From: an uncultured Cedecea sp. | Lineage (GTDB): Bacteria; Pseudomonadota; Gammaproteobacteria; Enterobacterales; Enterobacteriaceae | Reading direction: 5' to 3' | Length of the DNA: 64,000 nt | NCBI RefSeq assembly: GCF_947498825.1 | Contig: NZ_CANMLV010000024.1 | Coordinates: 1 to 64,000 of the forward strand | Shown: positions 19,167 to 28,883 of the stretch, one piece after another | Layout: every line of letters starts with the position of its first letter | Position numbering within the stretch: the first letter of the stretch is position 1 | Translations under genes and position numbers: made by a program | Notes under the pieces: model-generated | The model's input: only the letters and a program-made list of their open reading frames with translations | The model's database searches: none | Told to the model about the DNA's origin: nothing

Positions 19167-19964
19167 GTGTCTCTTTTAACCCAAAATCTGAGTATCAGCT
19201 ATCAGCAGAAAAAAGTGATAGATAATCTCGATTTAACCTTGCCGGCACAGAAAATATCAGTGCTGATCGGCAGCAATGGCTGCGGTAAGAGTACGTTACT
19301 GAAATCTATGGCAAGATTACTGCTACCTGAGTCCGGTGCGGTCATTTTAGAGGGGCAGGATATTCATGCCAGTAACACAGCCCAGATTGCACGCAAACTG
19401 GCGATTTTGCCCCAAACACCTGTTGCGCCGGAAGGTGTGACGGTTCGACAGCTAATTAGCCTTGGTCGTTTTCCTTACCAGAACTGGTTGCGACAATGGT
19501 CAGAAGAGGATGAAAAGCAGGTCGATGAAGCATTGTGTCTGACGGATACTTATACATTACAGCACTCACCTGTAGATGCTTTGTCTGGCGGGCAGCGTCA
19601 GAGAGTCTGGATAGCCATGACGCTCGCACAGAATACCCACTATCTGCTGCTGGATGAACCGACGACGTATTTAGATTTGGCTCATCAGATAGAGATTCTG
19701 GAATTGTTGCGTCAGCTAAATCAACAACAAAATAAAACCATCGTGATGGTGCTTCATGATCTTAATCTGGCTTGTCGTTATGCTGACAATCTTGTCGCAG
19801 TACACCAGGGCGGTATTTATGCTCAGGGAACACCACAAGAAATTATGAATGAGACACTGGTGAACACCGTATTTAATTTGCGCTGCAAGATTATCGATGA
19901 TCCCTTTTTCAACACGCCTCTGTGTATTCCGTTTCCTGGTGCATTAAATGTTAACGCTAGCTGA
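19167..19964 (+). CDS. Iron-siderophore ABC importer, ATPase (FecE-like)
   Basis: ABC ATPase of 265 residues energising the FecCD-like pair. Walker A GSNGCGKST, signature LSGGQRQRVWIAMTLAQ, Walker B YLLLDEPTTYLDLAHQ and the switch histidine in VMVLHDLNLACRYAD are all intact. GTG start, with ATGGAGAAAAT just upstream. The tail ends inside the start of the FhuF-like gene. Confidence 0.93.
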   Translation: MSLLTQNLSISYQQKKVIDNLDLTLPAQKISVLIGSNGCGKSTLLKSMARLLLPESGAVILEGQDIHASNTAQIARKLAILPQTPVAPEGVTVRQLISLGRFPYQNWLRQWSEEDEKQVDEALCLTDTYTLQHSPVDALSGGQRQRVWIAMTLAQNTHYLLLDEPTTYLDLAHQIEILELLRQLNQQQNKTIVMVLHDLNLACRYADNLVAVHQGGIYAQGTPQEIMNETLVNTVFNLRCKIIDDPFFNTPLCIPFPGALNVNAS

Positions 19965-20724
19965 ACGTACCTATTTACAAACCTGTTTTCGTCTGCGTAA
20001 ACGTAGTGAGGCTGATGCACGCAGCCTCAGCGCACGTTCTTTACTGGATACTGATAACTGTCGTCAGATGTTAACGACGATAATGCCGCTGACGGGGGCC
20101 CCAGACCTGGGAATTGCTGCCTCTTTGTTCGTTAAACGGCTCGCTTTCCTTGTCACGGGGAATGTGCTGTATGCGATGAGCGTATTTGATAAAGGCCTGG
20201 TTCTGTCACTCGAAGGCTGTCAGCTGGAATATGCTCATGACAACGGGCTATGGACATCGTCATTATCGGCTGATATGAAGGAGGGGAACGCTCCTGCTGT
20301 CGGACGTGAGCAATGGCGTGAAGAGATTGTTGGGGCATTATTTAAAGATTTTTTTGTGCCATTACTGGACGTTTTGTCGCGAGTCGGTGATATCCCGATG
20401 CACATACTATGGGAGAATGTTGCGGTTCGCGTTTATTCCCTGTACCAGGGGCGTATGGATGGGCTCGATCCGCAACAGGAGCAACGCCGCCGGACAGATT
20501 ACGACTGGTTACTGAAGCAGGCTGATGCCACAGTTTTTGGTCTGCCCTGGAATCCATTAAAACGCTTTAACCGACCACTTAAACAAACTATCACCGGAGA
20601 ACAAATCCGTTTTCGTCGGACCTGTTGTTTCTATTATAAAGCTACGACACCTGTTGAATATTGTCATAATTGCCCGCTGATTATCACTAAAGATATGACC
20701 GCTGTTGTCAGTGATAAAAAATAA
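19948..20724 (+). CDS. FhuF-like siderophore-iron reductase
   Basis: 258-residue cytosolic protein ending in RRTCCFYYKATTPVEYCHNC. The CC-x11-C-x2-C pattern is the [2Fe-2S] ligand set of FhuF, which reduces ferric iron in imported hydroxamate siderophores so the metal is released. The rest of the chain matches the FhuF-type layout only loosely. It overlaps the ATPase gene by 17 bp, so it is the last gene of the iron operon. Context and the cysteine motif together make the role likely. Confidence 0.82.
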   Translation: MLTLAERTYLQTCFRLRKRSEADARSLSARSLLDTDNCRQMLTTIMPLTGAPDLGIAASLFVKRLAFLVTGNVLYAMSVFDKGLVLSLEGCQLEYAHDNGLWTSSLSADMKEGNAPAVGREQWREEIVGALFKDFFVPLLDVLSRVGDIPMHILWENVAVRVYSLYQGRMDGLDPQQEQRRRTDYDWLLKQADATVFGLPWNPLKRFNRPLKQTITGEQIRFRRTCCFYYKATTPVEYCHNCPLIITKDMTAVVSDKK

Positions 20725-20765
20725 AGTCTTCAGCGATTTCCGGGGCCATCATGACAGGGCTTTCT

Positions 20766-20860
20766 ATTCATACTTCAGGCTGTACGTGCGTTGGCTGCAT
20801 TCGCTCACCCGAATCACTCACTTGAGTAAGCTCATCGGGATTCTCTTATTTGCCGCTTTC
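20766..20860. repeat. Palindromic intergenic repeat, divergent copy
   Basis: Contains TTCATACTTCAGGCTG, CACCCGAATCACTCACTTGAG and AAGCTCATCGGGATTC. This is the variant of the Yersinia/Pectobacterium/Serratia-type palindrome with the GAATCAC...CTCATCG core. It fills the gap between the FhuF-like gene and the barrel gene on the other strand. Confidence 0.6.
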
Positions 20861-20880
20861 GCTCGACTTCGCTAGTTAAA

Positions 20881-21714
20881 TCAGAAACTCCACGTCAGTC
20901 CCAGTACCGGACCGCTTTGTAATATGTCATGAACATGACCCTGGCGATCGTAATTAACTTTAAAAGCCTTATAGCCCCCTGATAGCGTAATATTATTGGC
21001 AAAAGTATAATTCACCGTAGACAGAAGTGACCAAGTATAATCTGAGCCGACCCCCAGGCCTCCTGCATCAATTTCAGACATAAAAGAAATATTATCAGCG
21101 AGAGGAACAAAGACTCTGGCCCCTACAAGCGGGTCTATCCACCAGAATGACTCGCCGTAAGAGACGCGGTGCTCCCCTATTGTAGGATGGCTGGCGTTAA
21201 CTCTGACGTTATTTTTGATGTACCAGTAGCGCATTCCGCCCAGTATATCGAGGGTATAATGGGAATTATCAATAATACGGTAGCCGCTCATCATGGTGGT
21301 AATAAACTGTGTGGTGTCGGCTCTGCCGCTGATATGTGTACCTTGAGGAATAACACCCGTCATCCCCGGTATCTGAAATGCAGGTAAATTATTGTATCTC
21401 CTGCGGTCAGTGCCGTCGGCATACATAATATTACCTGAAAATACCAGGCGCCCCTTACGAGCCCAGATATTCGTAAAACTCCCCAGATTAAGGTTACTCA
21501 GTACTTCAGAAAAAGACTGCTTAACGTCAACGGTTTCTCCACGCTGGAAAGGGGACATTCTGCCACTGAACCCCGCCGCCCAGATAAAAGGGCTTAGCTG
21601 AAATACCCAGGCTTGCTCTTCTTCTGAAGCGATATGGGCAGGTACTGAAGACGTAGCTCCAATGGCTTGAAAGCAAGCCAGAGGGAGTGCAATTAACAGA
21701 GCGTATCGGTTCAA
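20881..21714 (-). CDS. Outer-membrane beta-barrel protein, unknown function
   Basis: 277 residues with a signal peptide (cleavage near AIGA, about residue 20). The C-terminus is GPVLGLTWSF, with the terminal aromatic residue of BAM-inserted barrels. Alternating hydrophobic strands such as SHYTLDILGGMRYWYIKN and NNITLSGGYKAFKVNY are visible, enough for about 8-12 strands. The start is the TTG at 21714, with TAAGGAAA 8-14 nt upstream; the ATG just before it is in another frame. No named family recognised. It is convergent with the iron operon and has no partner gene. Confidence 0.75.
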   Translation of the reverse strand: MNRYALLIALPLACFQAIGATSSVPAHIASEEEQAWVFQLSPFIWAAGFSGRMSPFQRGETVDVKQSFSEVLSNLNLGSFTNIWARKGRLVFSGNIMYADGTDRRRYNNLPAFQIPGMTGVIPQGTHISGRADTTQFITTMMSGYRIIDNSHYTLDILGGMRYWYIKNNVRVNASHPTIGEHRVSYGESFWWIDPLVGARVFVPLADNISFMSEIDAGGLGVGSDYTWSLLSTVNYTFANNITLSGGYKAFKVNYDRQGHVHDILQSGPVLGLTWSF

Positions 21715-21942
21715 GATGCATTTCCTTATGCAATAAACACCGGTTAAGTCAGTAAGAGTTTATCCCATCAGGCTATTTTATTTGCCATTCTGGCCCCGGG
21801 CAGTGCTCAAAATCCTCACGTACTGCGTGTACGCTCCGGTTGTCCGCGCACTCTTGGTCCAAACTGTCTGCAACAATGTCCGCCTACGGTGATAGCTCTA
21901 AGTGCCTGATATGATTTTATTTCACTGCCAGATATAATGCTT

Positions 21943-21976
21943 CCTGCATGAGAATTGTTATTCATGCAGGTTTTTT
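21943..21976 (+). terminator. Orphan terminator-like hairpin
   Basis: CCTGCATG and CATGCAGG form an 8-bp stem, followed by seven T (last base of stem region onwards). No plus-strand gene ends here. A TATAAT at 21933-21938 lies only 5 bp before the stem, so either a very short RNA or the remnant of a lost gene is implied. Confidence 0.55.
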
Positions 21977-22092
21977 AGCGATAAATCAGAATACTGAATG
22001 ATACTGTGAGCGTTCTTCCCGGAATACTGTAACGGGATTTGAAATGTCTTTGATGAGTTACTGATAAAAATCTGCCATAGCTTTCAGTTTTT

Positions 22093-22130
22093 ATCAACAC
22101 TCTTAATTTGAATAATTTAAGAGTGTTGAT
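22093..22130. repeat. Perfect 14-bp inverted repeat
   Basis: ATCAACACTCTTAA (22093-22106) and TTAAGAGTGTTGAT (22117-22130) are exact reverse complements around a 10-nt loop. It has no adjacent gene on either side within 350 bp. Confidence 0.85.
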
Positions 22131-22502
22131 AGTTGTGCTTTATTTTCCAAAAAACACTATGGATATATGATGGTAATTTCCAGTTAATGATGACGCTATT
22201 AAATTGTTAAGATGGTGTTTTAAAATAATAAATGTTTTTTTGTTATGGATTTGATATGCCAATAATTGTCAATAAAGATAATTATAACGAGTACTCTTGA
22301 TTAAATAGGACAGTAAAAAAATCAGATGTAATCTTATAGGTTCCAAAAACATGTGCTACTCAAGTTATTTCTCTGGCGAGGCACGGTTTCCGTAAAATTA
22401 ACACGCATCAGCAATCTGTTGATGTGCTGTTCTGAAGCCTCTGAAGAACGTGCACTTCGCAATGGCTCGCCTGAAGCAAGATAAACATCAACATTCGCGA
22501 TA

Positions 22503-22600
22503 TATACCCGTCATACTTCAAGTTTCCTGAGCGCTGCCTGTCTCCGACCCGCTGAATCACATAGTTTATCTGTGCTTATCGACAGGCTGAATCTGTCATT
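22503..22600. repeat. Palindromic intergenic repeat, truncated copy
   Basis: The left end TATACCCGTCATACTTCAAG and the core GAATCACATAGTTTATCTG match the copy at 42804, but no right-end partner (GAATTATTTAGGGTATA) follows. Confidence 0.7.
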
Positions 22601-23159
22601 TGGGAGGGAAGTTACGCCTCTTCCTCCCCCGTATTGTCTCTGCTGACAGGTCTTTTTCGCCATATGGCTTACAAAAAAACATCATTTTGTTTAATTTCCA
22701 TACTGGGGAATGATAGTTGAAATTTCTTTACACTTTGCCTTTTGTTAGTTTTCTGGTGTTATTTTGTTAATTTCATGTGGTTTATATGCTCTTGAAGGGT
22801 ATCTGTTTTGTTAAATGCAAGATTTTTCCTGGTGAATATATAAGAATACTCCTTAAATTAATCGCTAATAATAAATAAATATTAAACGTAAGTTGTATTT
22901 AATATAATTTACAAAACGAATTCACTAAATAAGCTCAAAATAAACGCTTGTGATTCTCCGAAGAAATAAACTAGTATTAACCCTATATTATGTGTGTTCG
23001 TTATACTTGAATCTCTTTCAATGCTGACATAATGGTATTTTCCTGTTTCAGAATTTATTTTTGTTATCTGGCTAATGATATCATGCTAAATAATTCTATG
23101 CTTTCTGGATATATCTATTCTGGCAGCTATTTAATAGCTAAAAATAAAAGGTCTTTCTA

Positions 23160-23846
23160 ATGAAAAAATTAACACTTTCGTTAATGGCGTTAGCTTTTGC
23201 TGGATTATCCGGAAGCGCGATGGCAGCAGTAAGCGATGAAGGCTATTACGGTGCCGCTCGTCTGAGCAAAGTATGGCAAAAAGCTGACAGCATGGACACC
23301 AGCAGCCGTCCGGGCATTGGCCAGTTTATGGCAGGTGAAGACAAAGATAACTTCTATAACGGTTCAATCGCTGCCGGTTATCAGTACGGTAATGGCTGGC
23401 GTACCGAAGGTGAATATACCTTTAAGAAAAAGAGTGAGTATACCAGTGGTTCCAGCAGATTCCCTACCAGTCTGAACCACCATAAAACCGAGTCCCAGCG
23501 TTTGATGTTGAACGCATATCGTGACTACGAAGTCTATCAGGGCGTTTCCCTGTATGGCACCGTTGGTCTGGGTATTGCAAAAGTGAAATCATCTGGCTGG
23601 CAGAACCGGACTGCGAATCAATTCAATAGCAATACCGATACTAACCTGGCCTATTCTGTCGGCGCCGGTATCAGCTATGAGCCAGTTGATAAATTAAGCT
23701 TCGACCTGGGTTATCGCTATATTGATTTAGGTAAAGTTGAAAGCGGTATGAATAATTTTACTAATGTCAGAGGTCTGCAAGACGAGCAGATGAAAGCGCA
23801 CTTAAAATCACAAGAATTGACTTTAGGTGCCAGATACCTGTTCTAA
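23160..23846 (+). CDS. Opa/Tia-like outer-membrane beta-barrel protein
   Basis: 228 residues. A clean signal peptide ends SAMAA (residue 23). The mature sequence begins VSDEGYYGAARLSKVWQ and shows an 8-stranded porin-like pattern with TVGLGIAKV, SVGAGISYEPVDKLSFDLGYRYIDLG and the closing ELTLGARYLF with terminal Phe. This matches the opacity/Tia/Hek-type barrels, some of which are adhesins or invasins. No function can be assigned. AAAAGG lies 8 nt before the ATG. It is monocistronic with its own terminator. Confidence 0.8.
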   Translation: MKKLTLSLMALAFAGLSGSAMAAVSDEGYYGAARLSKVWQKADSMDTSSRPGIGQFMAGEDKDNFYNGSIAAGYQYGNGWRTEGEYTFKKKSEYTSGSSRFPTSLNHHKTESQRLMLNAYRDYEVYQGVSLYGTVGLGIAKVKSSGWQNRTANQFNSNTDTNLAYSVGAGISYEPVDKLSFDLGYRYIDLGKVESGMNNFTNVRGLQDEQMKAHLKSQELTLGARYLF

Positions 23847-23928
23847 TTGGCAGGGGGAATTCCTCTGCTATTTATGGGAATGATACCCTTTCCATCCTGA
23901 CTCAGGTTTATATTTTTATCTGATTAAT

Positions 23929-23966
23929 AATATTCGTCGAAATAATATTTCGGCGAATATTTTTTT
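23929..23966 (+). terminator. Terminator of the Opa-like gene
   Basis: AATATTCG-T-CGAAAT and ATTTCG-G-CGAATATT pair in a long stem, followed by TTTTTT. It directly precedes the IS200 element. Confidence 0.85.
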
Positions 23967-23974
23967 ATTGTCAG

Positions 23975-24591
23975 CTTTAAACCACCTCCTCGGGAGGTGG
24001 TGATTGTTCCTGTGAGGCTATAGCCTGAAAGAAGCCCATGCCAGAAAATTCCAGCTTACTCACCACAAGTAAGAAGGAAATCACTGACATGAGCAGCTAT
24101 AGAAGTTCAGCACATGTGTTTTGGCGTTGCAAATACCATCTTGTCTGGACACCGAAATATCGTTTCAAAATCCTGACAGGCGCACTAGGTAAAGAGCTTT
24201 ACCGTTCCATTTATATTCTGTGCAACATGAAGGATTGCGAGATTCTGGAGCTAAATGTGCAATCAGATCATGTTCATCTGGTAGTAATGATCCCGCCGAA
24301 AATATCGATATCTACACTGATGGGCGTCCTGAAAGGACGCAGTGCTATTCGTCTTTACAACAAATTCCCGCATATACGTAAAAAACTTTGGGGCAATCAT
24401 TTTTGGGCAAGGGGGTATTTTGTCGATACGATGGGAGTGAACGAAGAAATTATCAGACGATATGTAAGGCATCAGGATAAGAAGGCCCAAGAATACGAAC
24501 AGCAAATGGAGTTGTTACAGGATTAAAACGAATGAAGCCCCCTTTTAGGGGGCCCCTTGTAAAGCCACCTCTTCAAGAGGTGGATTTTTAC
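23975..24591 (+). mobile_element. IS200-family insertion sequence
   Basis: The left hairpin ACCACCTCC-TCG-GGAGGTGGT (23981-24001) and the right hairpin CCACCTCTT...AAGAGGTGG (24565-24583, followed by ATTTTTAC) bracket an intact Y1 transposase. No terminal inverted repeats or target duplication are present, as expected for single-strand transposition. The exact ends are estimated. A stem GCCCCCTTTTAGGGGGC after the gene probably ends transcription. Confidence 0.88.
24089..24526 (+). CDS. tnpA: IS200-type transposase TnpA (HUH Y1 family)
   Basis: 145 residues, full length for IS200 TnpA. It cuts and rejoins single-stranded DNA at the element's hairpin ends. The HUH motif is HVHLV in NVQSDHVHLVVMIPP and the catalytic tyrosine lies in IIRRYVRHQ near the C-terminus. 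The start MSSYRSS is placed at 24089 by similarity to IS200 proteins; an upstream in-frame ATG would add 17 residues inside the leader. Likely functional. Confidence 0.92.
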   Translation: MSSYRSSAHVFWRCKYHLVWTPKYRFKILTGALGKELYRSIYILCNMKDCEILELNVQSDHVHLVVMIPPKISISTLMGVLKGRSAIRLYNKFPHIRKKLWGNHFWARGYFVDTMGVNEEIIRRYVRHQDKKAQEYEQQMELLQD

Positions 24592-24816
24592 TACGGAAAG
24601 CGTTTCAGAAAACGCTGACTATCCCCGCTACTCAACAGCAACGTCCATCAAACCACACTCTCTCTGGCCTTTGTGCAGATCCCCCCGGCGAGGTCGAATG
24701 TTGGGCGGCTGGCTACGTTGATAAAAATAGCACACCGTTGTTTTCTCCGTTCTCTGTATCGCTCTCCTCCCAGATATAATATTGTTTCTGTACCGCTATG
24801 TTATGGATATTTCTTT

Positions 24817-25347
24817 GTGATTTTAATCATCTATGCTCACCCTTATGCGAATTTTTCTCATGCTAACCGCTTTATGCTGGAACAGGCGAGTTCGCTACCT
24901 GAGGTAAAGATCCACTCTCTGTACGATAACTATCCTGATTTTTCGATAGACGTTGCCCGTGAACAACAGCTTCTTTCTGAAGCCAGACTGATTATTCTGC
25001 AACATCCGATGCAGTGGTACAGCATGCCGCCTCTGCTCAAATTATGGCTGGATAAAGTACTGAGCTATGGCTGGGCTTATGGTCATGAAGGTAAACAATT
25101 GCAAGGAAAATCATTTCTTTGGGCGGTTTCGACAGGTGGAAACGCTGGTCATTTTTCTCTGGGCGATCACCCTGGGTTCGATATTCTGGCCCAGCCCTTA
25201 CAGGCAACCGCACTCTATTGCGGAATGAACTGGCTTCCCCCTTTTGCCGTGCATAACGCGTTTGCCGGTGATGATGGTGAATTACAGCGCGGCGCTGAAC
25301 ACTATAAACAGAGACTGGTTGAATGGCTGGAGGCCGAGCGTGGATAG
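24817..25347 (+). CDS. kefF: KefF, ancillary NAD(P)H oxidoreductase of KefC
   Basis: Flavodoxin-fold quinone reductase that binds and activates the KefC potassium channel; peripheral on the cytosolic face. From the GTG at 24817 the product has 176 residues, the E. coli length. It opens (M/V)[16 protein letters not shown] and has the active-site run [21 protein letters not shown]. The reading frame is open for 48 further codons upstream, but that part has no resemblance to KefF. No strong ribosome site is visible. It overlaps kefC by 8 bp. Confidence 0.92.
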   Translation: MILIIYAHPYANFSHANRFMLEQASSLPEVKIHSLYDNYPDFSIDVAREQQLLSEARLIILQHPMQWYSMPPLLKLWLDKVLSYGWAYGHEGKQLQGKSFLWAVSTGGNAGHFSLGDHPGFDILAQPLQATALYCGMNWLPPFAVHNAFAGDDGELQRGAEHYKQRLVEWLEAERG

Positions 25348-27184
25348 TCATAGCATTGAACAAGTCCTGGTTTACCTGGGAGCCGCTGCCTTTATTGTGC
25401 CGCTGGCTGTTCGTATTGGTATCGGTTCGGTACTGGGTTATCTGATTGCTGGCTGTATTATCGGACCCTGGGGACTCAAATTCGTCGATAACGTACACAC
25501 TATTCTCGAATTTGCGGAAATTGGCGTTGTCCTGATGCTGTTTATTATTGGTCTGGAGATGGATCCAAAGCGCCTGTGGAGTATACGTCGGGACGTGTTT
25601 GGCAGCGGTAGTCTCCAGATGGTTATCTGTGGTCTCGGCCTTTCTGTATTTTCGATGGTGATGGGATTGGGTTGGCCCGTCGCATTACTTATCGGTTTTA
25701 CGCTGGCACTCTCTTCCACCGCGATAGCCATGGCGGCGATGAATGAACGTAATCTGCTGACCTCGCCTGTTGGTCGTTCAACCTTCTCAGTCCTGTTACT
25801 GCAGGATATTGCTGCCATTCCTTTGGTTGCCATTATTCCACTGTTGTCGAGCAGTGGTAGCGCGATGGATCTTCATTCCATAGGTATTTCCGCTGCGAAA
25901 ATTGTTGCTGCCTTAGTGCTGGTTGTCTTGCTGGGGCGCTATATTACTCGTCCTATTTTGCACTTTGTTGCCCGTTCAGGGGTCAGAGAAGTGTTCAGTG
26001 CCGTTGCCTTATTCCTGGTATTTGGTTTCGGCATTTTGCTGGAAAATGCCGGTCTCTCTATGGCGATGGGGGCTTTCCTGGCAGGCGTCTTGCTGGCAAG
26101 TTCAGAGTATCGCCATGCGCTGGAAAGTGATATTGAACCCTTTAAAGGACTGCTACTTGGCCTGTTCTTTATGGGCGTTGGCATGTCTGTCGATTTCGGA
26201 ACGCTATTTGAGAACCCTTTGCGTGTACTCGGTTTCCTGGCGGGCTTTCTTGTCATCAAATTATTCACCTTATGGCTGGTGGCGCGCATCACCCGCGTAG
26301 CCAAATTGCAACGCCGCTGGTATGCCGTGTTACTCGGACAGGGCAGTGAATTTGCTTTTGTGGTCATTGGCGTGGCCAACAGTGCGCAGGTGCTCGATGA
26401 CAACTGGGCTAAGATGCTTATCTTAGTTGCCGCGTTATCGATGGCGATTACGCCATTGTTACTGCTGCTGCTCTCTGCGGCTGAAGGCCGGAAGAAACAA
26501 GAGAGCTTACCCGCAGATGTGATTGATGAAGAGGCCCCGGCGGTGATTATTGCCGGTTTTGGTCGTTTCGGACAAATTGCCGGGCGCTTGCTGATGACCG
26601 CGAATGTTAAGGTCATTGTGTTGGATCACGATCCTGATCATATTGAAATATTGCGCAAACTGGGCATGCAGGTCTATTACGGGGATGCCACCAGACCAGA
26701 TTTACTGGAATCTGCCGGTGCCCATAAAGCCAGGCTGCTTATCAATGCTATCGACGATCCGGACAATAGCCTGGCGCTGACGGAGATGGTCAATGATAAC
26801 TTCCCGCATCTTTTACAGCTGGCGCGTGCGCGAGACGTGGAGCACTACGTGGCATTACGCCGTGCTGGTATTGAGCACCCGCAGCGTGAAGTGTTTGAAA
26901 GCGCGCTGAGTATAGGGCGGGACGCATTGAAAGCACTCGGGGTTGGGGCCTATGAAGCCAAAGAGATGAGCGATCATTTCCGCCGCTATAATACGCAGAT
27001 ACTCGAAGAACTCTCTCAGGATGACAGCCTGACAACACGCGCCGAAATGCTGAAAAAAGGCCATCATTTAATCAGTGATATGATTACCGACGACAAGCGT
27101 CATCTTTCTTCTGTACGATTACATGGCTGGAAAGGGACTGACGAAGGCCTTCATAACGGAACGTCAGAGACCGGCACCCGGTAA
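25340..27184 (+). CDS. kefC: Glutathione-regulated potassium-efflux system KefC
   Basis: Inner-membrane CPA2-type K+/H+ antiporter gated by glutathione adducts, protecting against electrophiles by acidifying the cytosol. 614 residues from GTG at 25340 (E. coli 620). The N-terminal half has about 12 helices with the conserved [14 protein letters not shown] and [10 protein letters not shown] segments. A Rossmann KTN/RCK domain ([17 protein letters not shown]) follows, then a variable tail. Gene order kefF-kefC and overlap match E. coli. Followed by a strong terminator. Confidence 0.95.
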   Translation: MDSHSIEQVLVYLGAAAFIVPLAVRIGIGSVLGYLIAGCIIGPWGLKFVDNVHTILEFAEIGVVLMLFIIGLEMDPKRLWSIRRDVFGSGSLQMVICGLGLSVFSMVMGLGWPVALLIGFTLALSSTAIAMAAMNERNLLTSPVGRSTFSVLLLQDIAAIPLVAIIPLLSSSGSAMDLHSIGISAAKIVAALVLVVLLGRYITRPILHFVARSGVREVFSAVALFLVFGFGILLENAGLSMAMGAFLAGVLLASSEYRHALESDIEPFKGLLLGLFFMGVGMSVDFGTLFENPLRVLGFLAGFLVIKLFTLWLVARITRVAKLQRRWYAVLLGQGSEFAFVVIGVANSAQVLDDNWAKMLILVAALSMAITPLLLLLLSAAEGRKKQESLPADVIDEEAPAVIIAGFGRFGQIAGRLLMTANVKVIVLDHDPDHIEILRKLGMQVYYGDATRPDLLESAGAHKARLLINAIDDPDNSLALTEMVNDNFPHLLQLARARDVEHYVALRRAGIEHPQREVFESALSIGRDALKALGVGAYEAKEMSDHFRRYNTQILEELSQDDSLTTRAEMLKKGHHLISDMITDDKRHLSSVRLHGWKGTDEGLHNGTSETGTR

Positions 27185-27200
27185 GCGATAGCAAATAAAC

Positions 27201-27246
27201 AGCCCACCCATTTTCAGCATAAGGTAATGGGGTGGGCTATTTTTTT
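27201..27246 (+). terminator. Terminator of kefFC
   Basis: AGCCCACC...GGTGGGCT with adjoining ATT/AAT pairs forms a long hairpin followed by TATTTTTTT. Confidence 0.9.
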
Positions 27247-27290
27247 ATCCTCTGATCATGATCCCTCCCCAATATCCGTTCTAGGCTAAA

Positions 27291-28302
27291 TCATAGATCC
27301 GGACCTTTTTGATGACTTCGGGCAAATTCTGCCGGAGTCAGGTTATTTAGGGGTTCATGAGGTCGCTCACTATTGTATTCATTCAACCAGCGCTCGGTGA
27401 TTTCCCTTGCTTCATTCAATGTTCTGAACAGGTAAAAATCCAGTATTTCGGTCCGGTACGTTCGATTAAATCGTTCTATAAACGCGTTCTGTGTTGGCTT
27501 GCCCGGCTTGATAAATTCCAGTATCACGCCATACTCTTCGGCCCATTGCGCCAGGGTAATTGAAACAAGTTCAGGTCCGTTGTCCATCCTCAGTGGATAT
27601 CCGCGGTTAGCCACTATCCTGTCCAGTACCCGGACGACACGTTGCGCCGGAATATTCAGGTCAATTTCGATAGCCAGTGCTGCACGGTTAAAATCACCAA
27701 CGACATTGAATGTTCGAAAATGTCGGCCACATGTCAGCGTATCGTGCATAAAATCAATCGACCAGATTTGGTTAAGCGCCTTCGGTGTTGCCAGCGGTGC
27801 AGGATTACGTACCGGTAAGCGTTGCTTTCTTTTGCGACGAAACTTCAGTATTAGCAGGCAGTAAATACGGTGAACACGCTTATGGTTCCAGATGTTCCCC
27901 TGCCGACGAACAACCTGAAAAAGCTTTTTAAAACCGTATCGCGGATAGCGTTCAGCCGCTTCCATCAATGCCTGACGTACGCTCATTGCAAACTGCGTGA
28001 CCAGATAACTGGCGAGCTCACGCTTTATCACTGGTTTTAAAGCTTTTTTTCAATAACGTCCTTCAGTGCCCTACATTCGAGACTCAGGTCAGCAAACATC
28101 TGTTTGAGACGCCTGTTTTCATCTTCCAGCTCTTTGATTTTTTTAATATCAGCCGCTTCCATTCAGCCATATTTTGCTTTCCAGTTGTAATAGCTGGCTT
28201 CTGAAATAGCGCCTCACGGCAGACATCTTTCACCGTTCGACCGGCTTCAACAGACTTCAAAACAGCGATGATTTGATGTTCGGTGAATCGTACTTTACGC
28301 AT
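27291..28302 (-). pseudogene. Decayed IS3-family transposase (orfA and orfB remnants)
   Basis: orfA starts at 28302 (MRKVRFTEHQIIAVLKSVEA, with GGAG upstream) but shifts frame near 28210. In the original frame it also meets a TGA at 28163-28165, where a GGA codon is expected. The orfB part (27291-28031) keeps the DDE pieces SIDFMHD, RMDNGPE and FIERFNRTYRTEILD. Relative to typical members it lacks about 30 residues between VRQA and LMEAAERYPRYG (near 27970) and two residues before MDNGPE. No terminal repeats were identified. Non-functional. Confidence 0.85.
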
Positions 28303-28550
28303 GGTGATCTCCTCTGGGAACATATTCAGTATGTCGGAAGATCTCTAAAAGTGAATGGTTCTTTTTACAGAGATGCTTACAGGAAAGAGTCCACCAACCT
28401 TGAGCTAAAAATGAGCTAATACAGCTAATTTATTATTTGCAACAAGCCCATTTTTCATAACGTTTGCAACAGCTCTATTTTTTGGGCAGTACTGTCGCAC
28501 TGCCCATAGTTAGCATTATTCTGGGTCACCATTACTTTATTAGTAATGTT

Positions 28551-28883
28551 TCAACAGTAACTATTTTTAATTAGTATTGATGGCTTTATTTGTGCATGAA
28601 ATATTTGCTCATTGCGTCCCTCTACTGAAGTGATGATGATTTTATCGCCAGAAATCTCTATCTTATTGACATTGTTGATATTTATTGTTGCGATTTTTAT
28701 ATCTCTAACTTTTAATATAAGAGTTGCACTGTCTTCTAATATAGTAAAATAGAAGAGAAGGGAGATATCGCCTTTACTATATTCATAGCCAAAAGTTAAG
28801 CCGTCATCTAAATTCGTGTAAAAAGGCTCATTTTCAAAGAATTCAAGTAATTCTATGCTATCCGGGTATTTATAAATGCTCAT
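28551..28883 (-). CDS. cdiI: Putative CDI immunity protein CdiI
   Basis: 110-residue cytosolic protein (MSIYKYPDSIELLEFFENEP...) with no signal peptide. It is AT-rich and unlike any immunity family I can name. Its ATG overlaps the cdiA TGA (ATGA), the usual arrangement of a CdiA toxin and its cognate inhibitor. It should bind and neutralise the C-terminal toxin domain of this CdiA only. The call rests on position and size, not on sequence family. Confidence 0.75.
   Translation of the reverse strand: MSIYKYPDSIELLEFFENEPFYTNLDDGLTFGYEYSKGDISLLFYFTILEDSATLILKVRDIKIATININNVNKIEISGDKIIITSVEGRNEQIFHAQIKPSILIKNSYC

Larger units (their letters stand above)
21735..23159. other. 1.4-kb gene-free region
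   Basis: No coding frame of convincing composition on either strand. It holds a terminator-like hairpin (21943), a perfect 14-bp inverted repeat (22093), a truncated palindromic repeat (22503), and a long AT-rich stretch from about 22680 leading to the next barrel gene. Decayed genes or an unrecognised RNA are possible. Confidence 0.6.

Noticed and set aside
24673-24816. 48-codon N-terminal extension of KefF
   Set aside because: It shows no similarity to KefF and has no ribosome site; the GTG at 24817 gives the exact family length.
28484-28505. GGGCAGT/ACTGCCC hairpin after cdiI as terminator
   Set aside because: On the minus strand it is followed by A residues rather than U, so it lacks terminator form.
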